Shown here one piece after another: positions 35,771 to 48,462 of a DNA stretch of 64,000 nt; the stretch's first letter is position 1; every line of letters begins with the position of its first letter. The DNA is from Vitellaria paradoxa. Taxonomy: Eukaryota > Streptophyta > Magnoliopsida > Ericales > Sapotaceae. Made by a program: the position numbers and the translations under genes. The notes beneath the pieces were generated by a model. That model ran no database searches. It saw nothing but the letters and a program-made list of their open reading frames with translations, and was not told the DNA's origin. Where the stretch lies: NCBI GenBank assembly GCA_019916065.1, contig CM034236.1, forward strand, positions 54,402,690-54,466,689. Reading direction: 5' to 3'.

Positions 35771-36707
35771 AAGGTGCGATTAGTTAGTAAAACAAAATCT
35801 GTGTAGTACTGTGAGTTCCTGTTGTTCATTTTTTGGTTCAGTCGTCTGTACAATTTTTTTTTTTTTTAATCCAATGAGGATTTTTTTTTTTTTGGGGGGG
35901 GGGGCTGATAATACACTAAAAATTCGAGGGAAATTTTTTAGAGAAAAATATTTATTAGAATACTGTTAATAAAAATGCATTTTAAAATTGTCTAAAAACG
36001 CATGATCATAATGCATTTTCTTATCAAATATTTTGATAAGAAAGTGCATTCTGAAAATAACGTTTCAATTCGGCAAAAAACGCATTGAGAAAACGTGATG
36101 TTAGCCAACGAAAAATCGCAATTTAATGGTCGATTAATCAAATGGAGGCAGCTAAGTATCTTTTGCTCATTGAATATTTTTTCTTTGAGTTAGGGTGTTT
36201 ATATAGATATATATTATCATATATTTGTAGCGTTAATTGGTGGGGTAATCAATATCATCCATTACTGTAGCATGCCTCTAATTAAGAGGACTAGTCATTT
36301 CTCAATTTGCCAAACACAACTCATACATGCGCTTAAAAGTAAAACAGTAAACAAGAACATAATACATATTTTTTTTTTGAAACTCCACAAGAACAAACAA
36401 GAACGTATTTGCTAGTGCTCTCTCGTACACAAACTTTGCAAACATCTTGTGTGTCAAGGCATGAGTTTCTCAACCTTAGCCCGTGCGGTGCGGGGGTCGT
36501 GACACAGCATAGGAAAGAAAACCATGGGTGCTTGTAATTTAGAGGTGACCACAGTTCAGCTTGATGTCAAGCATCTTGAGCTAATTTAATTAAGACCCAT
36601 TTTATTTCACAATGATGTCATCTGCACTGGGCTTATTATACAGTCGTTTATTTCCAAGCGATTCACTTACATATAAAGAAAACAAACACACTTCTAACCA
36701 CGTGGAT

Positions 36708-36740
<33 letters not shown>

Positions 36741-36777
36741 TATATGCTGCCACCGCAAAACTAGCCTTTTTATTTCT
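35771..36777. other. Convergent intergenic region between the zinc-finger gene and PHS1
   Basis: It contains both 3' untranslated regions. A T13G11 homopolymer junction lies at 35881-35904 and a (CATA)n(TA)n microsatellite at 36713-36745. No gene is visible. Confidence 0.5.
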
Positions 36778-39700
36778 CTAAGGCAATTCAACTGGCTCTA
36801 TGTTCCATATGTCTCTGGCGTATTCATGAATTGTTCTGTCACTGCTGAACTTGTATGAGCCGGCTGTATTCAAAATTGACATTCTCGTCCATCTCTGCTT
36901 CACCACCAATCACATGTTAGTGAATCGAAAGTCAAGTCCATAATAAACGGGGAAGAAGCATCCATTTTTACAATATATATGCTCTGAATGAAAATTTGCG
37001 ATGACTCCGAGAATGCTACTATAAAAGTGACAAACATGCAGCAAAGTGCACAAACAGAATATGCTTCGATCACTTACCATTTGGTCTCGATATGCCTCGT
37101 CGACCTTCTCTTGGCATTCTATGTAACTCGGGAAATCCTCGCCCACGAGGAAATAGTCCGCCCGGCCAAATCCTTCGTTTCCTTCTAAAGATCCTATCAG
37201 TTCGTCATAGTTATAAGGTCCAAAAACACCACTTCTAACAAATTCCTTTACTTCTTCAAAGCGTGGATCAGGCACAAACTGCACGTGATAAAAGGGAGAT
37301 CGAATCATTTGGTTCACCCAAAAAATGATTCAGATAAAACAATAAGAAGTCAACATTTACAACTTCTACCCTGCTTATGCCCCTTGGGAAGAAACTTATA
37401 GTAGAAAACCTTACCCAACTCATAAAGACAAATTTCATTTCAAGGTAAAAACAGCAGCCCCAAGTAACAATAGAAAAGAGAAACTTGATTCGCTTGTTTG
37501 TATACCTTGCCTTCAGCTCTTTCTTTCCTAAGCCCTGCAATCTCGTGAGCTTGAGCACCAAAAAGGAAAAAGTTCTCATCTCCAACCTCTTGCCTTATTT
37601 CAACATTGGCCCCATCCAAGGTCCCAATCAAGATGCAACCATTCATAGCAAACTTCATGTTGCTGGTTCCACTGGCCTCCATCCCAGCAGTACTAGAGAG
37701 AGAGAGAGAGAGAGTGTGTCAATATCTATCAATTTTTAAAAGTTACCTCAGTGCATATAATAAATTTATGTACATAAGCATACATCCAAATAACTCTGGT
37801 TTACACGACAATCTGAATTTTAAATACCTGATGTGCTGTGAGAGCTCACTCGCAGGAATGAGCAATTCAGCAACACTCACATTGTAATCAGGAACAAATA
37901 CAACCTAAAATCAAGATTAGAGTAAATAAGAAAATTAAAGATCGGTGACATGGATGAGCTTTCAGCAGAAATCAAGATCAGTGAAATGGACAACCTTGCA
38001 GCAGGAAATTAATACACAATATTCAATCTGGGTAATCAATACAATTTTATGACAAAAAAATCATAATGACTCACAGTAGCCCATCCAGGAATGATTCAAC
38101 TAAACTTTATACTAATAACCAGTAATGATTGCTAGACTTCTTGGAGAATAACTCGAAGAGATCCACATGATCGGCATTTGATTGCTTGAATAATCAAATT
38201 AAACTGCTTAACTTTCACAGAACACCCACGGAAAATACTTCATCACTTGAGTGGGTGTGTGTTTGGTATTATGATTACCTCTTAATACCCGTCCAATCTC
38301 AAAAAATTATGTATATGGCTAACAAACTACAGACATTCTAAACATCAATTTGATCTAGCATCATCATAATGAATATCAGAAATTGTCCAATTATCCTGGC
38401 TAGAATCATTGAAGAGCTACAACAATATTTTAAGAATTCAACAAAAAGTATTTGAATATCATCATCTATCACATTGACAAATCCGTGCGGAAAACACCAA
38501 CTGTTTTGCCTTATCTTTAATTTTGATGGATGAGTTAACAAACGTCTGCCAGCTCAAGAAGGCAGTATTATCATGTTCACAATGAAGAATTCTCAGCTTT
38601 GAGTCATGAACTTTGTGGACCATTTTAAGTTGTCATTACTTTTTGCATAAAGCTAGAATAAATAACAAAGTCACAAATAGTATACAGAAACAGAAACAAA
38701 TGTGTCATTATCTAGCTAATTTGGCCACTGCTGCAACAACAAAGGACTTAAAATGATTCTTGGGAAGGAATCACTGGAGTTTTTTCGTTCATGATCTTGG
38801 GTGGTAGAGGTCCTCAGATGTAGGGTTCAAATTAGGCTCACCCTTTTATGCCCATCCACAGGGACATTATGTTTAGGCTTGGGAAGATTGAGCAACAAAA
38901 TCTACCAATAAAACTGTACCTTTAGTAAATCACCAATTTCAGTATCATGATTAATTGTGGCCCCGACATCTGTGATAAACTTCACTATTCTCTTGGCTTG
39001 CACATAAGTTGCAAATGCTTTTCCCCCAAAGATACAAACTCGTGGAACAAACTCTGCTTTCCTTTCTGTTGCACTCATTTCTTTCATCTTTTTGTAGCGG
39101 TAAACAACCCCCAAGATATTCAGAAGCTGTCGCTTGTATTCATGGATCCGCTTCACCTGGGAAATATACATAGAAATAAAAGTCAAGTCAACCTAGCATA
39201 GCACAAGTTCACCCCTTGGGAAGTGGATGAAGAATTCATACACATAGAGAGATCACAGAATAACATGATGCTCCACCTAATGTGATACTCCACTCCCAAA
39301 TAATAGTCCATATTTTCTTTTTTGGATATCTCGAACTACTTCCGCACACGATCAAAAGCCAATGAGTAGTTTATTGAATTTCAGGCTATTTGATTTCTTG
39401 AGATATCAAATACAAGTTACTTACCTTTTAAACAGCCAACAATACAGGGCCAATTACTAAAATTATGTCCACTTTCAAAGTGGAAAACTTTAGGGATGTG
39501 GCCCATCAGCATCCAAATCAGTAATGGTAGGCATAAAAACAAACAGAAACTGAATTTAAAAATATCAAACAGCTCAACAGGATAGTTATGCTTTAATAGT
39601 AAAACTCATGCATGGATACACGAACAAAGAAATATCACAACATTTTCCATTTGATTGAAGCTCCCCCTCTCCTCTCTTTAAGGCCAAAATCAATATGCAT

Positions 39701-42700
39701 TGTGTTATAGCAAAACAGAAAGATTCTAAAGACATGAGAAAGACCTGGACATCAAACATTGCATCAGGGCTGACAGAATATCCAGTTTTTTCTTTGAGGA
39801 ACAATGCAACCTTCATCTTGTTGTTCCTTTTTGCGGCCCTCCAATCAATTTGAAAATCCTCGTTATCGGCAAACTACGCATGATTTCCAATACTCACGTC
39901 AGGATATATGATGGTTGCATTACACAGATAATTTACAAAACAAATCAAAGAAAAAGAGGAACTTCTTCAAGAACATAGAAAAGCAAATATGAACAGAAGT
40001 ACTTGTTTCATCCCAAAAATTTTAGACATTTAAATCTTGCATGGACGTTGAACTAGTCAAGACCCAAGTCATACAGAACTCACCACCTACAGACTTGAAA
40101 TTAAGAAAAACATAATTCAAGTTCAACTAGGAATGACATAAAACCATGCAGAATTGGAGTCTGAGATCACAACAGGAAAAAAAAAGAAAGTCAATCCGCA
40201 GTGATCAAGTATTAATTTTCCCAATAATCTAATCAACTGCTTGATAAAGATGAGATTCATTATGCTGCCGTCACATTTGGTGAGATATGAATTCTGTTGG
40301 TGTAAGATTTGCCCAATGTACTTTAGTTCACAATTACTACAAAATTAAGCATAAACTAGGGGTCAAAAAATTTAAAAAGAAGGAACCTTTGACCCTTTAT
40401 AATTGATTTCTTCTCTCTTCCCCTCAAGTATAACCTCCCACTGGAGACATAAGAAAAGTGGGTGCAACACCTTTGTAGTCACTACTTACTGGAGAAGGGC
40501 ACAACAAAATTAAAGACAGCGGCAATATCTGCCCATTGTACTTACCATTATACTTATTAAGGACACACTCAAATCACTTTTACTTGCTATTGGCATGGAG
40601 CTAGCTTCAGAAAGAAGGGAGGGTGGGGTCATGCAATTGCAATGAATGCTTATATATTGTGGAACATAAATATACTTTCTCCGTTTTTTTCTCCCCCCCC
40701 CCCCCGGGGGGGGGGGGGGGTTGTTGATAATCAGCAAGGACTTTTAAAAAACATAAGGGCAAATTACAGTTACAGGCCACAGTACATACCCCCAATCTCA
40801 TTTTGGCCTTGGTACTTTAAAATCATCCCACTTTGTTCCTTGTACTTTAATTCCTTCCATCAATTATCACTAAAAAAATGTGATGGAAGGGGCAAGGTAA
40901 AATTGAAGTACAAGGGGAAAAGTAGGACAATTTAAAGTATAGAGGCCAAAGTGAAATTAAGGGTAAAGTGTACAAGTAACAAGGGTAGTTTATCGAAAAC
41001 ATAGATATATTGTCAACAACCGACCAACTCCCTTTAATAATATCTCCATCTCTTGGACATATAATTGATGGAGACTTCAATTCATCAAGTCTGTGGCCGG
41101 ATCCAGGAATTGCATTGCATTGATGACAGGACCAAAAATTTACAATCTCTTGATATAAATGATCACTAGTAGTTGCAAACTACAATAATAAATCAACATG
41201 TACCAATAAGTGCTCACATTTCAATCTAAAATCATCAGTTACTGAAAAACTTAGTTCTTCTGGCCCCTTGTGGTCTCTACTATTTGAGAAACAAAAAGGA
41301 AAGAGCTCAGAATAGGGTGTCTATTGGCCCGAACAAGAAGTAACAGAAGTCAGAGAGTATTCATGGTAGATAGAATTGCCCCACCATCCCTGCAGGAGGA
41401 CACAATAGGGAAAGGTGGATTGACAAAAGAAAGACAATGATTTAAACCCATATCAATAGTGGAACTGGGTGCTCCAATTATCATAATAATATAAAAAAGA
41501 AGAAGAAAATATGGATATGCAAGCCACAAATTACCTTCCGCAATTCTGCCAATTTCTCCGTGTGAAGGACCCAGTCGTCTGTACCAATCCACTTAGTTAT
41601 AATATTACTTAGATACGGATTGCAAAACCGGATCCATCTTCTTGGTGTCACCCCATTTGTTTTATTTTGGAATTTCTCAGGCCATAGCTGCCAAATTTAG
41701 CACAGCAAAATAACAATATCAGCCATTCTCACTATTCTGAGAAAAAGGAACTGTAGTATAAAAACCACAACATGAAATTGGAGCACACTACCCTACTTTG
41801 ATTTATACCTTGTAAAATTCATTAAACACCTCCTCCTTTACAATTTCACTGTGGATCTCAGCAACTCCATTTACAGCATGGCCACCCACAACACACAGAT
41901 TAGCCATGCGGACCATCTTTGGCGGTTCTGGAATTGGTTCCAAATCCACCATTTTCTTTTTCTCCATTTTCTTTTTCTGCATGTTCTCTTCTGGTTCATC
42001 TTCTTCTGCGTCTTCTGGTCCATCTTCTTCTGCTTCTTCTGGTCCATCTTCTTCTGCTTCTTCTGGTTCATCTTCTTTGGTAGGTTCAAGTTCTTCACTT
42101 GGATCAACAACAGGACTTTCTCTTGGTTTAAATAAATCCGCAATGGAAGCAGGCACATCAACATTTTCCAAAATTCTCATCGCAATCAATTTTTTCTCCA
42201 ACAGGTCAGAATCTGACGTGCCATACTGTGATATTATTTCTTGTATCAGCTGAAGAATAGCAAATAGGAGAAATTAGTGTGGAAGGAAGAGCTTCGAAAT
42301 ACAAGTTTGTTCTTGTTTCAAAACTACCTCCTCATCAATCATCTGTATAATCTCAACATGCCGAGGTAGCAGCTTCTGCATTAATTCTAAACTCCATTTC
42401 TCTAATGCCTCAGGTAACACGGTATGGTTTGTGTACGCCACAGTTCTGGCAGGCATGCACCACCACGTGAGCATTTAGGCAACCATAACCACTGAATTCA
42501 GCTAAATAGTTATATAGTAATGAGATCATGCAGAGGCTAAGAAAACCAGCTAAATTTTATATACAGAATTGAAGAATGCAGAAAGTAGATATTAGCGTCC
42601 AATTGAAGCCCAAAAAAAAAACAAAAAACAGAAGGACCAAAATTACAATTCAAATTAAAATCACTAAAGACTATAAAATATTTGGGAACACACAGAATCC

Positions 42701-45700
42701 ATCACGGTCTAATCTGATTTCTATAATTGAAAATACTAATGCAGCTCAATAACGACATGATAGTTATAAACAATGTTTTGGTTTTATCATTACCGTCCAA
42801 CTACTTGCATGACTCAACTCAACAACAAAAATGATACTGATCTCATGTGTGTATTCCAATACAAGCAATAGAAACAACACCATCATGCATGAACATACAA
42901 CTACAGCAATAGAAATACCTTTGGGTAATATCCCAAGCTTCCTTCCAACTCATGCCCTTCAAATCCATCAATATTCTCATCAGCTCTGGGATGCAAAGTG
43001 TAGGGTGAGTATCATTCATCTGCACCGCAACCCTTTTAGGAAACTCTTCCCATTTCACATGTCCACCAGACCTCCTCTCAAAGCGTGCAATAATATCTTG
43101 CAGCGAAGCTGAACATAAGGTATATTGTTGCTTCAGACGAAGGACCTTTCCCTCCATCGATTCATCTCCAGGGTATAGAATATAGCAAATCTGATATCAC
43201 AATAAAGGATACACGGAAAAATCTTCATCTAGTCTACAGTTACCATTGCCAGAGCAAATAAATGTCAGAAAAGTATGTGACACTTGAAATATAGCAGTAC
43301 AAACACATAAAACAGACAGTCAGACAAACATACAAATATTAAGACACCGTTTTACCGTTTCCACAAAATGACTATCTTAATTTTTCAGTTATATATATAT
43401 TACTATCTGTAAGTGTGCAATAAGGCCAACCTAATCACAAGGGTGCAGCAAGAGAGAGAGAGCAACACCACAAGTTAAGTTTGTTCCCCCAGCCAACACC
43501 AACTTCATGTGTTAACTATTTCAGCATATATGGGATCCCAAACCACATTCTACCAATTATATTTATGAAGAATCTTCAGATAAAAGCTATGAGAATAATT
43601 TACACGTGCAATGAGTCTATCCAAACCTTTTCAGCATTAGCTTGGGCTTCGCAAGCTTTCGTATGTTCTCCAGCATTGAAAGCATTTAAATCAAAATCTT
43701 CTGATGGAACTTTAGTGGACCAAAGTCGAAGGTTAACCGTACTTTTAGTTTTGTATCCCGGTATTGGAACATCATAAGCAACTGCCTTTATGTCTTCTCC
43801 ACCAATCCAGTGGCTCTTTCCATCTGAATCCTTCACAATCTTGCCATAAAATTTCACTGGATATGAAACATCATTTCTCACAATCTCCCAGGGACTGCCC
43901 ACCTATAAGGAGAAACTGAAAGTAGTTGAAAGACCAAGAAGATTTACAGTATGAACAGAAGACAGAATAGAAAGACACAATGCCATTAAAACTTTGCAAA
44001 AGCTAAACATCTACTACTCATAATACAAAGTAAAAAAATAATTAATAAAAATAAATCATACTTCAAGCCAATCTTCAGCAACTTCTTCCTGACCATCTTT
44101 TGTAATCTTCTGTTTAAATAAGCCATACTTGTATCTGAGTCCATAACCCCATGCTGGATAATTTAATGTTGCCAAAGAGTCCAAAAAACAAGAAGCAAGA
44201 CGACCAAGACCCCCATTTCCAAGTGCAGCATCCGGCTCCTGTTATTGGTCAACCAAAAAGTTCAATACTTTATTTAAGTGCATAGGAAAGACAAAATCCT
44301 TGGTTAAAGCAGCAGCTTAGCAGATGTTGAGGCTAAACAATGGACAGTGCACAAGTTTCACAATAGCAAGAAAAATATGAAGTGCCAATCCTTGTTTCTT
44401 ATTTAGCAATGTTGTCCAAAAGTCCACACATAATATTAGAAATGATTCCTACCATACAAGCTTGAAATTTAGAGTGTTGTTCTTCTATAAAACAGAGAAG
44501 AATCAGAGTAATCTTTGTAATTTTCCAATATATTGTTTGTCATACATCAGGATCACTCTCAGATGTTATGCGGACAATGCCCAGAGTCTTATCACAAGAT
44601 ATCTTCACAGGATTCTAGCTCCAATGATTCATGAGATCACTATGCACCACAAAGCACCCACAAATGAGGGAAACCATTGTTATCAACAATGGGATCACAT
44701 GATGCAAAATTACAGATCTCCAATTAGTACAAAACCTAAAGCTTATTGGGACCGCAGATGCAAGTAAGCCCACTTTTAATATTCAACTTCTCTTTTGTTT
44801 TAAATTGATATTGATGGGACAAAAAGGGGCAGGGCAGGAGGGAATCACATTGATAGACTGCGTACTGATTAGAACACTCATAGCTAACTATTTTATTTCA
44901 TGAAAGACGTGAGTATCCCAAAAACAAGCAAAACCACCCATAGGTGATCCACTACAGAATCACACCTGACTAAATAAAAATATATGAAGACAATCTGACC
45001 TGGCAAGCTACATTCTCTAGATTGTGTCCAAGGTTCCTCAAAGCCTCTCCATAAGCATCAGTCAGCTCTAAATTACCAATGGCATTTAGCAATGCTCTTC
45101 CCTACAAAGGTAGATCATATTGCGGTAGTAAACAGAGAGCAATCATATAACAACATAACAGTAATAGACAACATATGTGAACATTGTGCAATAGAAATTG
45201 ATTGCAAGAAGTGTCACTTGTAGTTTCAGTCAAGAGGCTAAAGTCAGACCTGTAGAAATTCCATAGACAAATAATAAGCCTGCTTTACATTCATCTTTTC
45301 ATAGTAATCATATGTTGCATTCCAATTAATGATAAGTGCATCACGAACACTTTGAGCTGTTGCAAAGAAAGCCTTTGGGAGCTCAAATCGCTCTGGAGAA
45401 AACAACGGTGTGAACTCTGCATGGTATTTGATACTTGATGCAAGGGATGCAGCATCAGGAGTGAAAGAACTCCCATCAATTGTAGCTCCTAAATCATCAT
45501 GCAAGACTAACAATTCAATTCACTAATAAGCCCAGATAAAATAATAATATGCATATGCAGCTTTTCTTATGTGGTTGCACTGGTCAGTTCAGCTTGCATT
45601 CATTTCAAACAGATATAAATAGCATAAAGCATGGCATGCTTCTTGAACATTTATATGGCATGCAATCAGTTTCCAGTGATCAGACTCACCTAAACAAGTT

Positions 45701-47670
45701 AACGGGATTCATTTCCACATGTCATCCTTATGATCTTTTAATGTGAATATTGCACATATTTGATAAACTCTCCATTGGGGTGTGGTTTTGGGTTTTATTT
45801 TTTTGACAGTTTTGACCTAGAAACCTTTAGAACCAACCCTATTCTTCCCTATAGGGTTTCCATTTGGGCCAACAACAACACATTATTTCATGACGTTTAG
45901 GTTTTCCTCAACAGTGACTTCTATTGCTCTAATTGTAGACATAAGATTCATTCTTTTATTTATTTATTTTTTATTATATTTTTTTTTGGATAAAAACACT
46001 AAGATTCATTCATTAATCAACCCAACTCAACTCAATTCAATTCAACTAAGTCTTTTCCCAACTAGATGGGGTCGGCTACATGGTATTTATTGATCCTATA
46101 TCTCCATTTTGCGCGGATAAGGGTCATTTCTACTGTCAAACCACGTTGAGCCAGATCTTTCTTTATTATTTCTACCTATGTTAATTCTGGTCAACCCTAC
46201 CTCCTTGTGTTACTTGCAATTTAGATGCTATCACTCCTCCATTAACCAGTCTCCACTACATGTGACCAAACCACCTTATGTGAATTTTTCCTCAATTTAT
46301 GCTCAACTGGAGCTACCTCTATAGCATTACTCACATCATAAAATAATAGCAAAGTTTAACATGTCCAAACTTAAATTTTGCAAACAAGCATCAATATACA
46401 AATGACAAACGAGCTGTAAAATTTTAGTAATGAACCACATATTGCCTGGTAAACATTAAAAAATAAATAAAAATAAATGAAGATCCAGCCTCATCAACTG
46501 GTGTGCCAAATGCTTTAAACCAATAGATAAACAAATGAGCCTTGCTAGGAATGTAAACGGGTAGGCATCCACCCAATTAACAAGTCCCATCACCAAGCCC
46601 AGTTTATTTTTTTCTCACTATTACCATTCCAAACTCATTTATTTTTTTAGTTAAAATCACAAATCCGTCACGTCCTGTCCAAAACCCACGAAACTTAAAC
46701 AAGCACAATTAGTTAGATTACCCATTAAATAACCGATGTGAAATAGGAATAAAAAAATTAACAATTGATGCAATTTATTAAACTAAACAAAACTGTCGGT
46801 CAACATTTAAGTTTAACACATGGTACGTTACCCACGAACATTTTTTTTTTTTGCCAAATCTATTGTAAAGAAAAAAAGGTTTACAAAGAAAACCAAACAT
46901 AAACAAATTTTAACATTTTTAACACAAGTTTGGTTGTTTTATACTTAAACAAAATAAAAATAAAGCATTCACCAGAACTACAAATTAAGAAAAAAAAAAT
47001 TATATACTATATTATACTATTTTACGGATAAAATTATAAGTATATAAATATGTATTATGTTATATTATATATTATATTATATTATATTAAACGAGTACAA
47101 TACCGGGTACCTACCGGTATTAGGTACCGGTACTTTACGCTATAAATGAGTTACTGGGTACCTAAGAGCAAATCCCAAACAAATTTTTATCGAATTCGGT
47201 CAGTGAGTATCTGTCCCATCGATATCCCTAAACCCTGCTTGATTAGATAAACATGAATGATCATCCACTGCCAAGTCCTTTACAACCACCCCATTTGAAA
47301 ATGAATAGCCAAAATCATATAACTTAATAACTTTGCGTATTTTTTATCAGATGGTATGCCCCAACCCCTGCTCAATGCCAACATAGTAAATGTGAGTAGT
47401 TAAAGAAAATTTAGTAGATGTGATTTCTTTTCGCTTGAGCTTGAAATTTAGTAAAAAGAGAAACAAACCTTCCTCAGGGACCGGATCCGTCAAATTCTGC
47501 TTGGGCTCGCTGGAGATGCTCTTCACCGGAAAAGACCTTTTTACCCTCCGTAAACTCGAGGTTCTGAAATTCAAGAATTGCTTGGAATTTCTGCGGCTGG
47601 AGCTGTAGTCTATGAATCTTGAGATCGAACTGCAATGCGAGAAGGCCTCCGCACGAAGTGAAGTCGCCAT
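36778..47670 (-). CDS. PHS1: Plastidial alpha-1,4-glucan phosphorylase, L isozyme (15 exons, 976 aa)
   Basis: This GT35 enzyme reversibly releases glucose-1-phosphate from alpha-glucans in plastids and acts in starch and maltooligosaccharide metabolism. Exons on the minus strand, all GT-AG and in phase: 47670-47469, 45488-45250, 45101-45000, 44238-44062, 43902-43627, 43190-42919, 42445-42328, 42249-41809, 41687-41535, 39873-39745, 39156-38920, 37904-37828, 37692-37506, 37278-37078 and 36897-36778. They total 2931 bp including TAG. A Ser/Arg-rich transit peptide occupies about the first 50 residues. Exon 8 contains the L80 insert (about residues 492-572) that separates plastidial from cytosolic isozymes; here it holds an acidic 8-residue repeat. 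Glucan and phosphate-site blocks [18 protein letters not shown] and QMNDTHPTL are intact, and the pyridoxal-phosphate lysine lies in [11 protein letters not shown] (about Lys821). The last codons read WNIEPVELP. Length and 15-exon layout fit known plant PHS1 genes. Confidence 0.97.
40693..40720. repeat. C13G15 homopolymer palindrome in PHS1 intron 9
   Basis: Thirteen C are followed directly by fifteen G, a perfect self-complementary tract of 26 bases with two extra G. It lies in the intron between exons 9 and 10. It may be real, forming a hairpin or quadruplex, or it may mark an assembly join. Confidence 0.9.
40756..40983. mobile_element. Hairpin-type MITE in PHS1 intron 9
   Basis: Two arms of about 105 bases are imperfect reverse complements. 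ATTTTGGCCTTGGTACTTTA in the left arm pairs with the complement of TAAAGTATAGAGGCCAAAGT in the right arm, and CCTTGTACTT pairs with AAGTACAAGG. The arms meet near TCAATTATCAC/TGTGATGGA at about 40865-40885. The left end GGGCAAATTACAGTTACAGG is typical of Mutator-like hairpin MITEs of plants. Confidence 0.7.
41988..42078 (-). repeat. Acidic 24-bp coding repeat in the L80 insert of PHS1
   Basis: On the minus strand the 8-residue unit is repeated as [24 protein letters not shown] and a partial EPEE. The DNA units are nearly identical, so the array looks recently expanded by slippage. A lysine-rich KKKMEKKKM stretch follows on the C-terminal side. Confidence 0.9.
46010..46335 (-). mobile_element. 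LINE/RTE-type retroposon 3' fragment in PHS1 intron 1
   Basis: The text CCCAACTAGATGGGGTCGGC at about 46058-46077, preceded by CAACTCAACTCAATTCAATT simple repeats, matches the usual 3' end of plant RTE-type LINE copies read on the minus strand. The remainder (GACCAAACCACCTTATGTGA) is consistent with decayed reverse-transcriptase sequence. It is broken and non-functional. Confidence 0.5.
46550..47230. repeat. Dispersed-repeat-like sequence with GGTACC motifs in PHS1 intron 1
   Basis: Motifs GGGTAGGCATCCACCCAAT near 46559 and the palindromic cluster GGGTACCTACCGGTATTAGG at 47106-47125 resemble a plant repeat family built from GGGTACCC-type blocks. Intervening sequence is AT-rich. The boundaries are approximate. 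Confidence 0.35.
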
Positions 47671-48000
47671 TCCACTCTCTCTCTCTCTCTCTCTCTCTCC
47701 CTCCCTCTCGCCCTTAAAGTTCCTTTCTCTTCCTGAAAAATCTCTCTTTCCTCTTTTCGCTTATCGGAGCTCTATTATTACGCCATGGGAGACACGATGG
47801 AGTGGAGTCTGCTGTCCCCTTATATTCATGCGGTTTTCAAAAAATATATATATATATATATATATTTCAATCACGAGATCGCTCTGGCACAATGTGATCC
47901 GCTCCCGGACGAGATCCTGGTCACTGGTTTTGCTCGCCTGCGGCCGGAATTCTGTTAATCGCTCCACTTGAACACGTGGCTTTCAGTAAATGGGAACGCG
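47671..48000 (-). promoter_or_regulatory. Leader and promoter of PHS1
   Basis: A CT tract on the plus strand at 47672-47699 becomes a GA-rich leader immediately before the PHS1 start codon. A (TA)n run lies at 47847-47866. No unambiguous TATA box can be separated from the TA microsatellite. Confidence 0.45.
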
Positions 48001-48462
48001 TAACGATGAGATGCTTTTTGTGAGGAGTGCCCTCGATTACAAGTGTTTCGCGCGCATACAAGCAGCGTCGTTGATTAGATTTTCAGGGGTAAATGGCAAA
48101 TTATCACGGGGGAAGAGGATGATAATTCACTTGAATGACCACTCCGCTCAATTTGGACCGTCCAGGTCTACCCAGAGAAATTTTAAAGTCCCCACGAGAA
48201 AACCTAAAATACAAATGGTTCTGTATTTTCAAAATAGACAGGGTGTGTTTAAAGTGGTAGAAATTTGTATAAATTTATCAAAATTAGTATCTTATATTTT
48301 ATTTAACGACTGAAATGAAATTTTATAATCTCGTAATTATATTTATAAAAATTTATAAAATTTTATATTTTTTTAATTACAAATAATGCCATAATCAAAT
48401 TAGTAGCGGGGATGATATTCAATCTATTAATTCTTTCCGCTTAAACAATCCAATTGAAATTA

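Noticed and set aside
38821..38850. tRNA-like box B motif GGGTTCAAATTAGGC
   Set aside because: No matching box A or cloverleaf stems were found around it.
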